Assembly (NCBI GenBank): GCA_045866215.1
Contig: AP035880.1
Span: forward strand, 1,240,001 to 1,304,000
Length of the DNA stretch: 64,000 nucleotides
Source of the DNA: Croceivirga sp009797885
GTDB taxonomy: Bacteria; Bacteroidota; Bacteroidia; Flavobacteriales; Flavobacteriaceae
Reading direction: 5' to 3'
A program made the position numbers and the translations under genes. Each line of letters opens with the position of its first letter. Position 1 is the stretch's first letter. Of the stretch, positions 33,201 to 41,297 are shown piece by piece. Under the pieces are notes generated by a model. The model made no database searches. It was not told the DNA's origin and saw only the letters and a list, made by a program, of their open reading frames with translations.

Positions 33201-34637
33201 ATGATGAATTCGTTTTCCATTAAACGGTTATTGGGGGAAGAAGCAAAGTCCCAGGAAGTTATTGTTGAAGGATGGGTGAAGACGTTTAGGAGCAATCGAT
33301 TTATTGCTTTAAATGACGGTTCCACCATAAAAAACATACAATGTGTGGTGGACTATGGGAATTTCGAGGAAGAACTGATACGTTCCATTTCCACCGGAGC
33401 TGCCATAAAGGTCAAGGGGAACTTGGTGGAAAGCCAGGGACGGGGACAGGATGTGGAAATTCAGGTTACCGATCTCTTTATCCACGGAAAGGCAGATCCC
33501 GAAACCTACCCGATCCAACCCAAAAAGCATTCATTGGAATTTCTAAGGGAAAAAGCGCACCTTAGGGTACGGACCAATACATTTTCTGCAGTAATGCGGG
33601 TAAGGTCGGCTTTGTCATTTGCCATCCACAATTACTTTCAGCAGAACGGATTTTATTATATGCACGCTCCAATAATTACGGGTTCCGATGCCGAAGGTGC
33701 CGGTGAAATGTTTCGGGTGACCACCCTGGATGCCAAAAATCCACCGCTGACCGAGGATGGGGAAGTAAACTATAAGGAAGATTTTTTTGGTAAGGAAACC
33801 AACTTGACCGTGTCCGGACAATTGGAAGCAGAGGCCTATGCCATGGGATTGGGCAAGGTATATACCTTTGGCCCAACCTTTAGGGCCGAAAACTCCAATA
33901 CTTCGCGTCACTTGGCAGAGTTTTGGATGATTGAACCGGAAATGGCCTTTTACGATTTGGATGCCAATATGGATCTGGCCGAAGATTTTATCAAAGGCGT
34001 ACTAAAATACGTTCTGGAGCATTGTGAAGATGATCTGCAATTCCTGGAAAAAAGACTTTTGGATGAAGAAAAGACCAAGCCGCAGGCAGAACGCAGTGAA
34101 ATGGCCCTTTTGGAAAAATTGCGTTTTGTGGTGGATAACAACTTTAAACGGGTGACCTATACGGAGGCCATTGACATTCTCAGAAATTCAAAACCCAATA
34201 AGAAGAAAAAGTTTGAATATCCGATTGATGAATGGGGAGCCGATCTGCAAAGTGAGCACGAACGTTTTTTGGTAGAGAAGCACTTTAAATGTCCTGTTAT
34301 CCTGTTTGATTATCCGGCCACCATAAAGGCTTTTTATATGCGCTTGAACGAAGATGGAAAAACGGTGAGGGCGATGGACGTCCTGTTTCCGGGGATTGGG
34401 GAAATTGTTGGCGGCTCACAAAGGGAAGAACGCCTGGAGGTCCTACAGCAAAAAATGGCCGATTTGGGTATCCCTGAAGAAGAACTATGGTGGTATTTGG
34501 ATTTAAGAAAATTTGGTACCGCCGTTCACAGTGGGTTTGGACTTGGTTTTGAACGATTGGTTCAGTTTGCAACGGGTATGGGAAATATCCGAGATGTCAT
34601 TCCATTTCCACGTACACCCCAAAATGCGGAGTTTTAA
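33201..34637 (+). CDS. asnS: Asparaginyl-tRNA synthetase
   Basis: Charges tRNA-Asn with asparagine. The 478-residue class IIb synthetase has an N-terminal OB-fold for the anticodon (VIVEGWVKTFRSNRFIALNDGSTIKNIQCVV in two strands), motif 2 in TFRAENSNTSRHLAEFWMIEPEMAF and motif 3 in GFGLGFERLVQFATGMGNIRDVIPFPR. The ending PRTPQNAEF is normal. Two adjacent ATGs (33201, 33204) are possible starts. A direct asparaginyl synthetase implies that the organism need not rely on GatCAB for Asn-tRNA. rpoN follows 44 bases later. Confidence 0.97.
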   Translation: MMNSFSIKRLLGEEAKSQEVIVEGWVKTFRSNRFIALNDGSTIKNIQCVVDYGNFEEELIRSISTGAAIKVKGNLVESQGRGQDVEIQVTDLFIHGKADPETYPIQPKKHSLEFLREKAHLRVRTNTFSAVMRVRSALSFAIHNYFQQNGFYYMHAPIITGSDAEGAGEMFRVTTLDAKNPPLTEDGEVNYKEDFFGKETNLTVSGQLEAEAYAMGLGKVYTFGPTFRAENSNTSRHLAEFWMIEPEMAFYDLDANMDLAEDFIKGVLKYVLEHCEDDLQFLEKRLLDEEKTKPQAERSEMALLEKLRFVVDNNFKRVTYTEAIDILRNSKPNKKKKFEYPIDEWGADLQSEHERFLVEKHFKCPVILFDYPATIKAFYMRLNEDGKTVRAMDVLFPGIGEIVGGSQREERLEVLQQKMADLGIPEEELWWYLDLRKFGTAVHSGFGLGFERLVQFATGMGNIRDVIPFPRTPQNAEF

Positions 34638-34681
34638 ATTCATTTCTTTATTTTTAGAAGAAAGGAAACCATCACTGTATA

Positions 34682-36139
34682 ATGCTAAAACAACACTTAC
34701 AGTTTAAACTTTCCCAAAAGCTATCTCCACAGCAAATTCAGCTAATGAAGTTGATCCAACTGCCCACACAGGCATTTGAGCAACGATTAAAACAGGAATT
34801 GGAGGAGAATCCCGCATTGGAAAGTGGAAAGGCGGATGCAGAAAGATTGGAAGACACCTATGAGGACACCTATGATGACCATCAGGACAGTGAGACCATA
34901 GCCACGGATGACATCAACATAGATGAGTACCTAAGTGATGATGAAATACCGGACTACCGCACCCAAGTAAGTAATTACAGCTCGGATGATGATGAGAAAA
35001 GCATACCCTATGCGGCTGGAATATCATTCAATCAGTATTTGATCAACCAATTAAGCACGGTTTCCCTGAATGATGAGGAATGGGCCATTGCCGAATTTCT
35101 GGTGGGCAGTGTTGACGAAAGCGGCTATATCCGAAGGCCCATCACCGATATTATGGACGACCTGGCCTTTACCCAAAACATTTATACGGACGAAAAGACC
35201 ATTGAAAGTGTTTTAAAAATTGTACAGGAGCTGGACCCTCCCGGCGTAGCAGCCCGTTCATTGGACGAATGTTTGGCCATACAGATGCGCAGAAAGGAAC
35301 CAAGTCCCTCTATAGCGTTGGCCCTGGCAATCATAGAAAAGTCCTTTGAACAATTTACCAAAAAGCATTACAGCAAGCTACAGACCAAACACGACATTAC
35401 GGAGGAAGAATTAAAGGAGGCCATAGCGGAGATTGAAAAGCTAAATCCCAAGCCCGGAGGATCCTTCTCGGGAAACAATAGATTTGTGGAACATGTTGTC
35501 CCCGATTTTTCCATAAGAATTGTTGATGGTACGTTGGAATTGACCCTGAACGGACGAAATGCCCCAGAACTTCATGTGTCAAAGGAATACACCAATATGC
35601 TCAAAGGCTATAAAAGCGCAAAGGACAAAAGTAAATCCCAAAAGGACACCGTACTTTTTATCAAACAAAAATTGGATGCGGCAAAATGGTTCATTGATGC
35701 CATAAAACAGCGTCAACAAACTCTTTTTGTTACCATGAACGCCATAATGCACTACCAAAAAGAGTATTTTTTGAGTGGTGATGAGCGGAAGCTGAAGCCC
35801 ATGATCCTCAAAGATATTGCCGACCAGATCGATATGGACGTTTCCACGGTCTCCAGAGTGGCGAACAGTAAATATGTGGATACTCCTTACGGTACCAAGC
35901 TTATTAAGGAATTCTTCTCGGAATCCATGAAGAACGAACAAGGTGAGGACGTCTCCACCAAAGAGATCAAAAAGATTTTGGAAACGGTCATTAAAGAAGA
36001 GAATAAGAAGAAACCGCTGACCGATGATAAACTGGCGAAAATCTTAAAGGAAAGGGGGTATCCCATCGCAAGAAGGACCGTTGCCAAATATCGGGAACAG
36101 TTGGGCCTTCCCGTTGCCCGTCTCCGTAAACAAATCTAA
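34682..36139 (+). CDS. rpoN: RNA polymerase sigma-54 factor
   Basis: Alternative sigma factor that needs AAA+ activators. The 485-residue product has region I (MLKQHLQFKLSQKLSPQQIQLMKLIQLP, then EQRLKQELEENPALE), an acidic region II (about 50-105), the core-binding region (ISFNQYLINQLSTVSL, ELDPPGVAARSLDECLAIQM), the HTH (LKDIADQIDMDVSTVSRVANSKYV) and the RpoN box ARRTVAKYREQL near the C-terminus. All parts are intact. No enhancer-binding protein gene is in the window. Its stop overlaps the start of the next gene by one base (TAATG), so the two are co-translated. Confidence 0.97.
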   Translation: MLKQHLQFKLSQKLSPQQIQLMKLIQLPTQAFEQRLKQELEENPALESGKADAERLEDTYEDTYDDHQDSETIATDDINIDEYLSDDEIPDYRTQVSNYSSDDDEKSIPYAAGISFNQYLINQLSTVSLNDEEWAIAEFLVGSVDESGYIRRPITDIMDDLAFTQNIYTDEKTIESVLKIVQELDPPGVAARSLDECLAIQMRRKEPSPSIALALAIIEKSFEQFTKKHYSKLQTKHDITEEELKEAIAEIEKLNPKPGGSFSGNNRFVEHVVPDFSIRIVDGTLELTLNGRNAPELHVSKEYTNMLKGYKSAKDKSKSQKDTVLFIKQKLDAAKWFIDAIKQRQQTLFVTMNAIMHYQKEYFLSGDERKLKPMILKDIADQIDMDVSTVSRVANSKYVDTPYGTKLIKEFFSESMKNEQGEDVSTKEIKKILETVIKEENKKKPLTDDKLAKILKERGYPIARRTVAKYREQLGLPVARLRKQI

Positions 36140-36744
36140 TGCGCTATTTGTTAAAAGGAGTTTCGTATATTTTTCACCCCCTATTCATCCCTATGGGAGG
36201 GACCATATCCTACTTCCTGATCACGCCTAAATTTAGTTCCCTTCAATTGCAAAGCGGTAACGTTTTGCCCATTTTTATTTTAACGGTGATCATCCCCATC
36301 ATCCTCTTCTTAATATTGAGAAACCTGGGACTTATCTCCTCAATATTTGCCCCAAAACTGGAGGAACGTAAATATCCGCTTTACCTCAGCATGATCATTC
36401 ATTTTATGATCTTGTACAAAGTAATTCCCTTAAACTATATCAACGAACTCTATTACTTCTTTGTTGGTCTGCTCATTGCTTCATTTACCACGCTTCTTTT
36501 GTTATTTGCCAGAATAAAGGCAAGTGTCCATTTACTGGGAATGGGCAGTATTTTGGTCTACTTGGTGGGATTGAGTATTCATTTTGAAATAAACATCACT
36601 TTTGCCATTGCCATTTTCACTTTTATGACGGGACTTGTGGCAACATCCCGACTTTTCATGAAGGCCCACTCCAAAATAGAGCTTGTCATAGGTTTTCTTG
36701 TAGGATGCTGTTCCCAGCTATTTGTATTTAAGTACTGGTTATAA
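36139..36744 (+). CDS. Conserved multi-pass membrane protein, coupled to rpoN
   Basis: A 201-residue protein with six or so hydrophobic helices (FHPLFIPMGGTISYFLI, VLPIFILTVIIPIILFLILR, LYLSMIIHFMILYKVI, ELYYFFVGLLIASFTTLLLLFAR, LLGMGSILVYLVGLSIHF, FAIAIFTFMTGLVATSRLFM). An early motif HPLFIPMGG and a later ARIKASVHLLGMGS, with histidines near membrane edges, recall PAP2-type membrane phosphatases, but the full phosphatase signature is not visible. Position one base into rpoN, in the same direction, suggests linked expression. It converges on the PorT-like gene with a 6-base overlap. Function unknown. Confidence 0.78.
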   Translation: MRYLLKGVSYIFHPLFIPMGGTISYFLITPKFSSLQLQSGNVLPIFILTVIIPIILFLILRNLGLISSIFAPKLEERKYPLYLSMIIHFMILYKVIPLNYINELYYFFVGLLIASFTTLLLLFARIKASVHLLGMGSILVYLVGLSIHFEINITFAIAIFTFMTGLVATSRLFMKAHSKIELVIGFLVGCCSQLFVFKYWL

Positions 36745-37431
36745 AACGTAAAAGATAATTCCTATTCGGATGGGGCTAATGTCCAAGGGCTCGTTATTGA
36801 AAACAGCATTTTCGTCCAAAAAATCACTTAAGGCCCAATACAGATGTAAGTTCCAGGTATTGTACCCAAAATTAAGGGTTAAGCCGTATTGCCATTGCTC
36901 AATATTGGGATTGGAAAATGTTTCGCTTCCCGCATCCGAAACCTGTTTTGACCTTCTTGAAAAGAGATATTCCGTTTTGATCCCGGCGTAAATGCGCCAA
37001 AATTTGTAGGTAATGGGATTAGAGGTTCGCCATCTGATCTCGAACGGAAACTCCAAGCCATGGGTCTCAAATTTACTTCTGTTCACACCATCCCCGTCCA
37101 CAAGCAGATCATATGTTATACCATTGTTGGTCTCATTGACCAGAATATTGGTATAATAGGAATTGGTACCGTAACCCAGGCCTATCCCCAAACCAAAGTT
37201 CCTTTTCTTATTTAAAGGAATGTCCTTTATAATCCCCAGTTGCAGGTTATAGGAAAGGTTCCTTTGAATAACAGGTTCCGGTTTGTTCAACAAAAAATTG
37301 TATCCCAAGCCAATATAAAATTGATCTTCCAAGTATTTGTCATCAAAAGCTTCTTGGGTTTCGACTTCTTGGGAACATATCTTCTGCACAAGGCAAAAAA
37401 GAGCTAACGCAATAAAAAGGAATCTTGGCAT
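36739..37431 (-). CDS. PorT-like outer-membrane beta-barrel protein
   Basis: A 230-residue protein with a signal peptide (MPRFLFIALALFCLVQKICSQ) and alternating amphipathic strands expected for an eight-stranded barrel (FYIGLGYNFLL, NFGLGIGLGYGTNSYYTNI, EFPFEIRWRTSN, RIYAGIKTEYLFSRRSKQVSD, QYGLTLNFGYNTWNLHLYWAL, RIGIIFYVL). It matches the PorT family of Bacteroidota; PorT itself is needed for type IX secretion, but this assignment is from pattern only. It lies 50 bases downstream of the last ExbD gene on the same strand, as is usual for this cluster, and its end overlaps the convergent membrane protein gene by 6 bases. Confidence 0.78.
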   Translation of the reverse strand: MPRFLFIALALFCLVQKICSQEVETQEAFDDKYLEDQFYIGLGYNFLLNKPEPVIQRNLSYNLQLGIIKDIPLNKKRNFGLGIGLGYGTNSYYTNILVNETNNGITYDLLVDGDGVNRSKFETHGLEFPFEIRWRTSNPITYKFWRIYAGIKTEYLFSRRSKQVSDAGSETFSNPNIEQWQYGLTLNFGYNTWNLHLYWALSDFLDENAVFNNEPLDISPIRIGIIFYVL

Positions 37432-37481
37432 AAAGCAAAATAAAGAAAACTATGGATCACTTGGCCAATGGAAAGGGCTCC

Positions 37482-37970
37482 TTATTTCAATTCCGTATTT
37501 TTGAACACATTTCCTTCAACCGTTGTATAATTAATTTTAAGAAGATTTACTTTTTGGAGCTCCTTCTTAAGATCGGTTATGACACCCATTTTTACCTTAT
37601 TATCCGCCTTTATGGAAACCATTGCCGAGCTCTGGAGGTGTTCTGGCATCGCTCCCAATGCTTTCAGCGAACAATAGCCTACCTCATTTATGGCAACCAA
37701 TCTATCCTCAATTTGTATTTTGATGGGTGCATTATCGCCATTGCTGTAATTGGGTGAAACGGGACCTACAAAAATCTCAATGATACGGTCCGTCTTATCC
37801 AGTTTATCCACTTCATTGGCCATTGGCAATTGGTTTTCCACTAAAAGATTCTGATTCTTAATGGTGGTTACCGTCATAAAAAAGAACAATAGGATAAACA
37901 CGATATCCGGTAATGAAGCCGTGGAAATAGCTGGTAACTTGGTAGGGTTGTTTCTCTTAATTGGCGACAT
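37482..37970 (-). CDS. ExbD/TolR-like protein, short form, second copy
   Basis: A 162-residue biopolymer transport protein with a single membrane helix near the start (ASLPDIVFILLFFFMTVTT) in which the conserved Asp of the proton path is present, then a periplasmic domain (IIEIFVGP, IKIQIEDRLVAINEVGYCSL, MVSIKADNKVKMGVITDLKKELQKVNLLKINYTT). ExbD proteins work with ExbB to power TonB-type machines. It is a paralogue of the gene at 38750-39232; strings such as ASLPDIVF and the ending (K)(V/I)NYTT.EG(D/N) are shared. It follows the long-form ExbD by 11 bases and precedes the PorT-like gene. Confidence 0.9.
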   Translation of the reverse strand: MSPIKRNNPTKLPAISTASLPDIVFILLFFFMTVTTIKNQNLLVENQLPMANEVDKLDKTDRIIEIFVGPVSPNYSNGDNAPIKIQIEDRLVAINEVGYCSLKALGAMPEHLQSSAMVSIKADNKVKMGVITDLKKELQKVNLLKINYTTVEGNVFKNTELK

Positions 37971-37981
37971 GATATTGACTT

Positions 37982-38596
37982 TTATTGATGTATTATTTCT
38001 GGTTCAATTATTTTTTGAGGGAACATGGCCCTTATGGCTTCAATTTTCCCCTTTATGGCCATCTTCTCCGTAGGACCGATATCCTCGCCATAATTTTGTA
38101 CAAGGATTTCGTATGGTACTCCATACAATCTTGAACTTTCCCGGTTTCTAAGAAAGTTATATGCCCCGATTATTTCATTCTGTACCGAAACATAATAGGC
38201 ATAGTCACTATCCCTACTTGTCGTTATGGAAATAATGGCCTCGTCCGGATGTTCTGAAAGATGGGCAAGGCGTTCCCCTTTACAGTAGCCGCAAAAGTCT
38301 TTATCATCCGTTTCTAGCCCCCCATTATCAATAAATGAAACCACTTTGGTACGTAATTCTTCCAGTCCCAGGATATCCCCTTCCACCATTAACTGGTTTT
38401 GGGCATTGATACCGATTTCCAATAAGTTTCTTGCTTTTATTTCAACATATGGGTCCGTGCTTTCCCTAGGTAGGATACGATTCAATCCAACATCGGTCTC
38501 AATTGAGGCGGTCACCAAAAAGAAGATCAACAATAAGAATGCGATGTCTGCCATGGAGCCCGCATTAACTTCGGGGGCTTGTTTTAATTTTGACAT
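37982..38596 (-). CDS. ExbD/TolR-like protein, long form with CGYCK motif, second copy
   Basis: A 204-residue ExbD family protein beginning MSKLKQAPEVNAGSMADIAFLLLIFFLVTASIETD, with the conserved helix Asp. Its periplasmic part has an insertion carrying a CxxC pair (DFCGYCKGERL, about residue 110) before the domain core (AIISITTSRDSDYAYYVSVQNEIIGAYNFLRNRES). The C-terminus is a helix and basic tail (KIEAIRAMFPQKI). It is a paralogue of the gene at 39247-39855 with the same insertion. It starts after a terminator (38699-38725), so this second pair may have its own promoter, although none is evident in the 150-base gap. Confidence 0.9.
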   Translation of the reverse strand: MSKLKQAPEVNAGSMADIAFLLLIFFLVTASIETDVGLNRILPRESTDPYVEIKARNLLEIGINAQNQLMVEGDILGLEELRTKVVSFIDNGGLETDDKDFCGYCKGERLAHLSEHPDEAIISITTSRDSDYAYYVSVQNEIIGAYNFLRNRESSRLYGVPYEILVQNYGEDIGPTEKMAIKGKIEAIRAMFPQKIIEPEIIHQ

Positions 38597-38698
38597 AGTA
38601 CTGTGATTTTAATGGCCAAGGAATTCCTGTTCCCTTTGCTGAACAATCACAACAACCATTCCAAAAAAATTGTTAAACCCCTGTTTGTCCATGAAAAC

Positions 38699-38725
38699 AA
38701 AAAACGCCCCGAAAGGGACGTTTTT
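38699..38725. terminator. Bidirectional hairpin between the two ExbD pairs
   Basis: AAAAACGCCCC-gaaa-GGGACGTTTTT, with one internal mismatch, A- and T-tracts on both sides. On the minus strand it lies directly downstream of the first ExbD pair (stop at 38750) and upstream of the second, so it splits the cluster into two transcripts or attenuates the second. Confidence 0.8.
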
Positions 38726-38749
38726 AAGTACATTTTAGATAAGGCCTAC

Positions 38750-39232
38750 CTACTGGAGATTATTAAAAGCATCTCCTTCATAGGTGGTGTAATTGACCTT
38801 TAACGCATTTACCTGTCTCAACTTCTGTTTGATATCGGAGATAAGGCCCATATTGGCATCCTTGTCCACTTTTAACGCAGTGGTCAACACGTTCTGTAAT
38901 TCTTGTGGTTTTTTGGCACGCTCGGCCAAAATGTAAGAGCCTACTTCATTAACATCAGCAAACTTATCGTTCAACTGAATTTTAGGTTCCGTACCATAAA
39001 CACTCTGATATTCCCTGGTGGGCTTACCCACATAAATATAAATAACGCGATCCTTCTTCTCCAACTTTTTCACCTCACTGGCATTGGGCAATGTGTTTTG
39101 CACCAACAGTGAGCTATCCTTCATCGTCGTTACGGTCATAAAGAAAAACAGCAACATAAAGACAATATCTGGGAGGGAAGCCGTAGAAACTGCAGGTAAA
39201 TCCCCGTCTTTTTTCTTTGCAAATTTAGCCAT
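38750..39232 (-). CDS. ExbD/TolR-like protein, short form, first copy
   Basis: A 160-residue ExbD family protein. It starts with a basic patch (AKFAKKKDGDLPAVS), then the membrane helix DIVFMLLFFFMTVTTM with the conserved Asp, and a periplasmic domain (VIYIYVGKPTREYQS, IQLNDKFADVNEVGSYILAERAK, ALKVDKDANMGLISDIKQKLRQVNALKVNYTTYEGDAF). It follows the long-form ExbD by 14 bases and closes the first transcript with the terminator at 38699-38725. Its paralogue is at 37482-37970. Confidence 0.92.
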   Translation of the reverse strand: MAKFAKKKDGDLPAVSTASLPDIVFMLLFFFMTVTTMKDSSLLVQNTLPNASEVKKLEKKDRVIYIYVGKPTREYQSVYGTEPKIQLNDKFADVNEVGSYILAERAKKPQELQNVLTTALKVDKDANMGLISDIKQKLRQVNALKVNYTTYEGDAFNNLQ

Positions 39233-39246
39233 CTACTTTAGTTTTA

Positions 39247-39855
39247 TTAATTAACGGAGGTCTCTGCTTCGGATAATTTCTGTGGAAACAGTTCTTGAAC
39301 CCGCTTTACTTTGGGCTTCAGGTCGTCCCTTTCCGCCGAAGGTGTTTCCGGGTTGAGATATTTTGCTTCCATTTCAGTAAAATCACGACCAAAAAGTCTT
39401 TGGGCCTCCCTATTCCTTAAATCGTTGTAGGCACCAACCAACTCATTCTGCACCGTGATGTAGGTGGAATACTTGGTTTCCCTATCATTCTTTAAGGAAA
39501 TAATTGCCTTTTCTGGATTATCCGAAGAAGAAGCATCCTTTCTACCTTTGCAGTAATTGCAACTACCATCCCCACCGTTATCCAAGAAGGCAATAGCTTC
39601 TTTTCTTAGATTTTTGATGTCCAAGATTTCCTCTTCTACCAGTAACTGACCATTTCTATTGATGTTCACAGTGAATATATTCTTCTGCTTAATAACTACA
39701 TCAACGTCTTCTGGCGGTTCCGCTGGAGGTAACATTCTGTCCAATCCTGCATCTGTTTCAATGGTGGTGGTCACCAAGAAAAAGATAAGCAGAAGAAAGG
39801 CGATATCCGCCATGGAACCTGCATTGACCTCTGGTGCTCCTTTTCTTCTAGGCAT
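39247..39855 (-). CDS. ExbD/TolR-like protein, long form with CNYCK motif, first copy
   Basis: A 202-residue ExbD family protein. It starts MPRRKGAPEVNAGSMADIAFLLLIFFLVTTTIETD, with the conserved Asp in the helix, and carries an insertion with a CxxC pair (GSCNYCKGRKDA, about residue 105) followed by AIISLKNDRETKYSTYITVQNELVGAYNDLRNREAQRLFG. The C-terminal tail is charged. The CxYCKG motif is kept in its paralogue at 37982-38596, which argues for a function such as a disulfide or metal site. It is 12 bases after the membrane protein gene and in the same operon as exbB. Confidence 0.92.
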   Translation of the reverse strand: MPRRKGAPEVNAGSMADIAFLLLIFFLVTTTIETDAGLDRMLPPAEPPEDVDVVIKQKNIFTVNINRNGQLLVEEEILDIKNLRKEAIAFLDNGGDGSCNYCKGRKDASSSDNPEKAIISLKNDRETKYSTYITVQNELVGAYNDLRNREAQRLFGRDFTEMEAKYLNPETPSAERDDLKPKVKRVQELFPQKLSEAETSVN

Positions 39856-39867
39856 GTTTCTAAATTT

Positions 39868-40314
39868 TTAACGTCCAATTAATTTCTTGACCCCTGGCCA
39901 TATCATCAAAGCAACAGCTATTAAGACCATTCCAAAGAACACGTTGAGCATCATACCAATGTTCTTTACAGTTCCGGTAGTGGGTTCAATGTCCCTACCC
40001 GCAAAAGTTTGCACTACTGCTTCAGCTTCTTCACTGTTTGACAAGGCGTATCCAATTATGAAAAGCACTACCAAACCTCCAAGGGAGAAAAGCGCCTTCT
40101 TCAATCCGCCTTTTGTTGTCAACATTTTCCTTAGTCCAAAGAACAAAGCCGAAACTGCAGCAATAACCAATAGTAACCACATAATCCCGAACATCACACT
40201 AATTCCTGTGCTATTGATAGCCTCTGGATCAGCCGCATCCGGCATCATGAAAAAGCACATAATGGCTGCAATGACACCTATTACAATTAATGCTATTTTT
40301 AAAATCCTATGCAT
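39868..40314 (-). CDS. Small multi-pass membrane protein in the ExbB-ExbD cluster
   Basis: A 148-residue protein with four hydrophobic segments (LKIALIVIGVIAAIMCFFMM, VMFGIMWLLLVIAAVSALFFGL, ALFSLGGLVVLFIIGYAL, MLNVFFGMVLIAVALMIWPGV) and a short soluble loop (SNSEEAEAVVQTFAGRDIEPTTGT). It sits between exbB and the first exbD with gaps of 26 and 12 bases, in the place usual for this cluster in Bacteroidota. Its conservation in position suggests a subunit or assembly factor of the energising complex. I know no biochemical function. Confidence 0.8.
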   Translation of the reverse strand: MHRILKIALIVIGVIAAIMCFFMMPDAADPEAINSTGISVMFGIMWLLLVIAAVSALFFGLRKMLTTKGGLKKALFSLGGLVVLFIIGYALSNSEEAEAVVQTFAGRDIEPTTGTVKNIGMMLNVFFGMVLIAVALMIWPGVKKLIGR

Positions 40315-40340
40315 TTTTCCGATAGTTTATCCGTTAATAC

Positions 40341-41078
40341 TTATTTCTTGTGGGCAGCCAACATATCAATCAAAGAGATTGAAGAGTCTTCCATATCATT
40401 AACGATACTATCGATTTTAGCAATGATATAATTGTAAAAAATTTGAAGGATAATCGCAGTAATCAAACCAAAAACCGTAGTCAATAACGCCACCTGGATA
40501 TCACCGGCGATCAATGAGGCACTCAAGTTACCCACAGCTGCGATTTTTTGGAAGGCCGCAATCATACCGATTACCGTACCCATGAACCCAAGCATGGGTG
40601 CAATTGCGATAAACAGGGATAACCAAGAAACATTTTTCTCCAATTGTCCCATTTGTACCCCACCATAAGCTACAACCGCTTTTTCTGCAGACTCCAATCC
40701 TTCATCAACACGGTCAAGACCTTGGTAGAAAATAGAGGCAACGGGGCCCTTGGTATTTCGGCATACTTCTTTGGCTGCTTCAACGCCACCGGAAGCCAAT
40801 GCATCCTCCACTTGTTGTTTTAGTTTAGCGGAATTTGTGCTGGCAAGGTTCAAATAAATGATACGCTCAATGGCCACGGCCAAACCTAAAATTAAACATA
40901 ACAATACGATACCCATAAAAACTGGCCCACCTTGAATGAACTGCTCTTTCAATACCTGGGTAAATCCTTTGCTTGCCTCAGCCCCTTCTTGCAGCATGGC
41001 TGCAGAGGAAGTTGTGGTACCAACAATAAACATTCCGGCAGTAGCCAGAGTAAGGGATATTTTTTTCATCGTGTTCAA
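40341..41078 (-). CDS. exbB: ExbB/TolQ/MotA-type proton channel protein
   Basis: A 245-residue inner-membrane protein with an N-terminal signal-like helix (LTLATAGMFIVGTTTSSAAM), a second helix FMGIVLLCLILGLAVAIERIIYLN, a cytoplasmic loop, and the last two helices (WLSLFIAIAPMLGFMGTVIGMIAAFQ and IQVALLTTVFGLITAIILQIFYNYI). The TVIGM and TVFGL motifs are the hallmark of the ExbB/TolQ channel. Together with the ExbD proteins it would turn proton motive force into movement for TonB or a type of envelope machine. Head gene of the cluster; a near-consensus TATCTTTA lies 28-35 bases upstream. The tRNA-Ser gene precedes it on the same strand. Confidence 0.93.
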   Translation of the reverse strand: MNTMKKISLTLATAGMFIVGTTTSSAAMLQEGAEASKGFTQVLKEQFIQGGPVFMGIVLLCLILGLAVAIERIIYLNLASTNSAKLKQQVEDALASGGVEAAKEVCRNTKGPVASIFYQGLDRVDEGLESAEKAVVAYGGVQMGQLEKNVSWLSLFIAIAPMLGFMGTVIGMIAAFQKIAAVGNLSASLIAGDIQVALLTTVFGLITAIILQIFYNYIIAKIDSIVNDMEDSSISLIDMLAAHKK

Positions 41079-41148
41079 ACTTAAATTTTAGTTAGTTAAT
41101 AATGTTAAAGATATAAAAATTTAGAAATTAAAAAATTTTAAAACTTCG

Positions 41149-41236
41149 CAGAGAGGAAGGGATTCGAACCCTCGATACACTTTTGGTGTATACACACTTT
41201 CCAGGCGTGCGCCTTCGACCACTCGGCCACCTCTCT
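41149..41236 (-). tRNA. tRNA-Ser (anticodon GGA)
   Basis: An 88-base cloverleaf. The acceptor stem AGAGAGG/CCTCTCT is perfect, the anticodon loop CTGGAAA gives GGA (plus-strand 41200-41202), the long variable arm pairs TACAC with GTGTA as in serine tRNAs, and the T-loop is TTCGAAT. The CCA end is not encoded. It reads UCU and UCC codons. It lies between ansA and exbB on the same strand as both. Confidence 0.97.
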
Positions 41237-41297
41237 ATTTTCAATAGTTAGGCCGACCAATAAACAAAAAAATAATTAGTTAAAGAAATTTGAGGCG

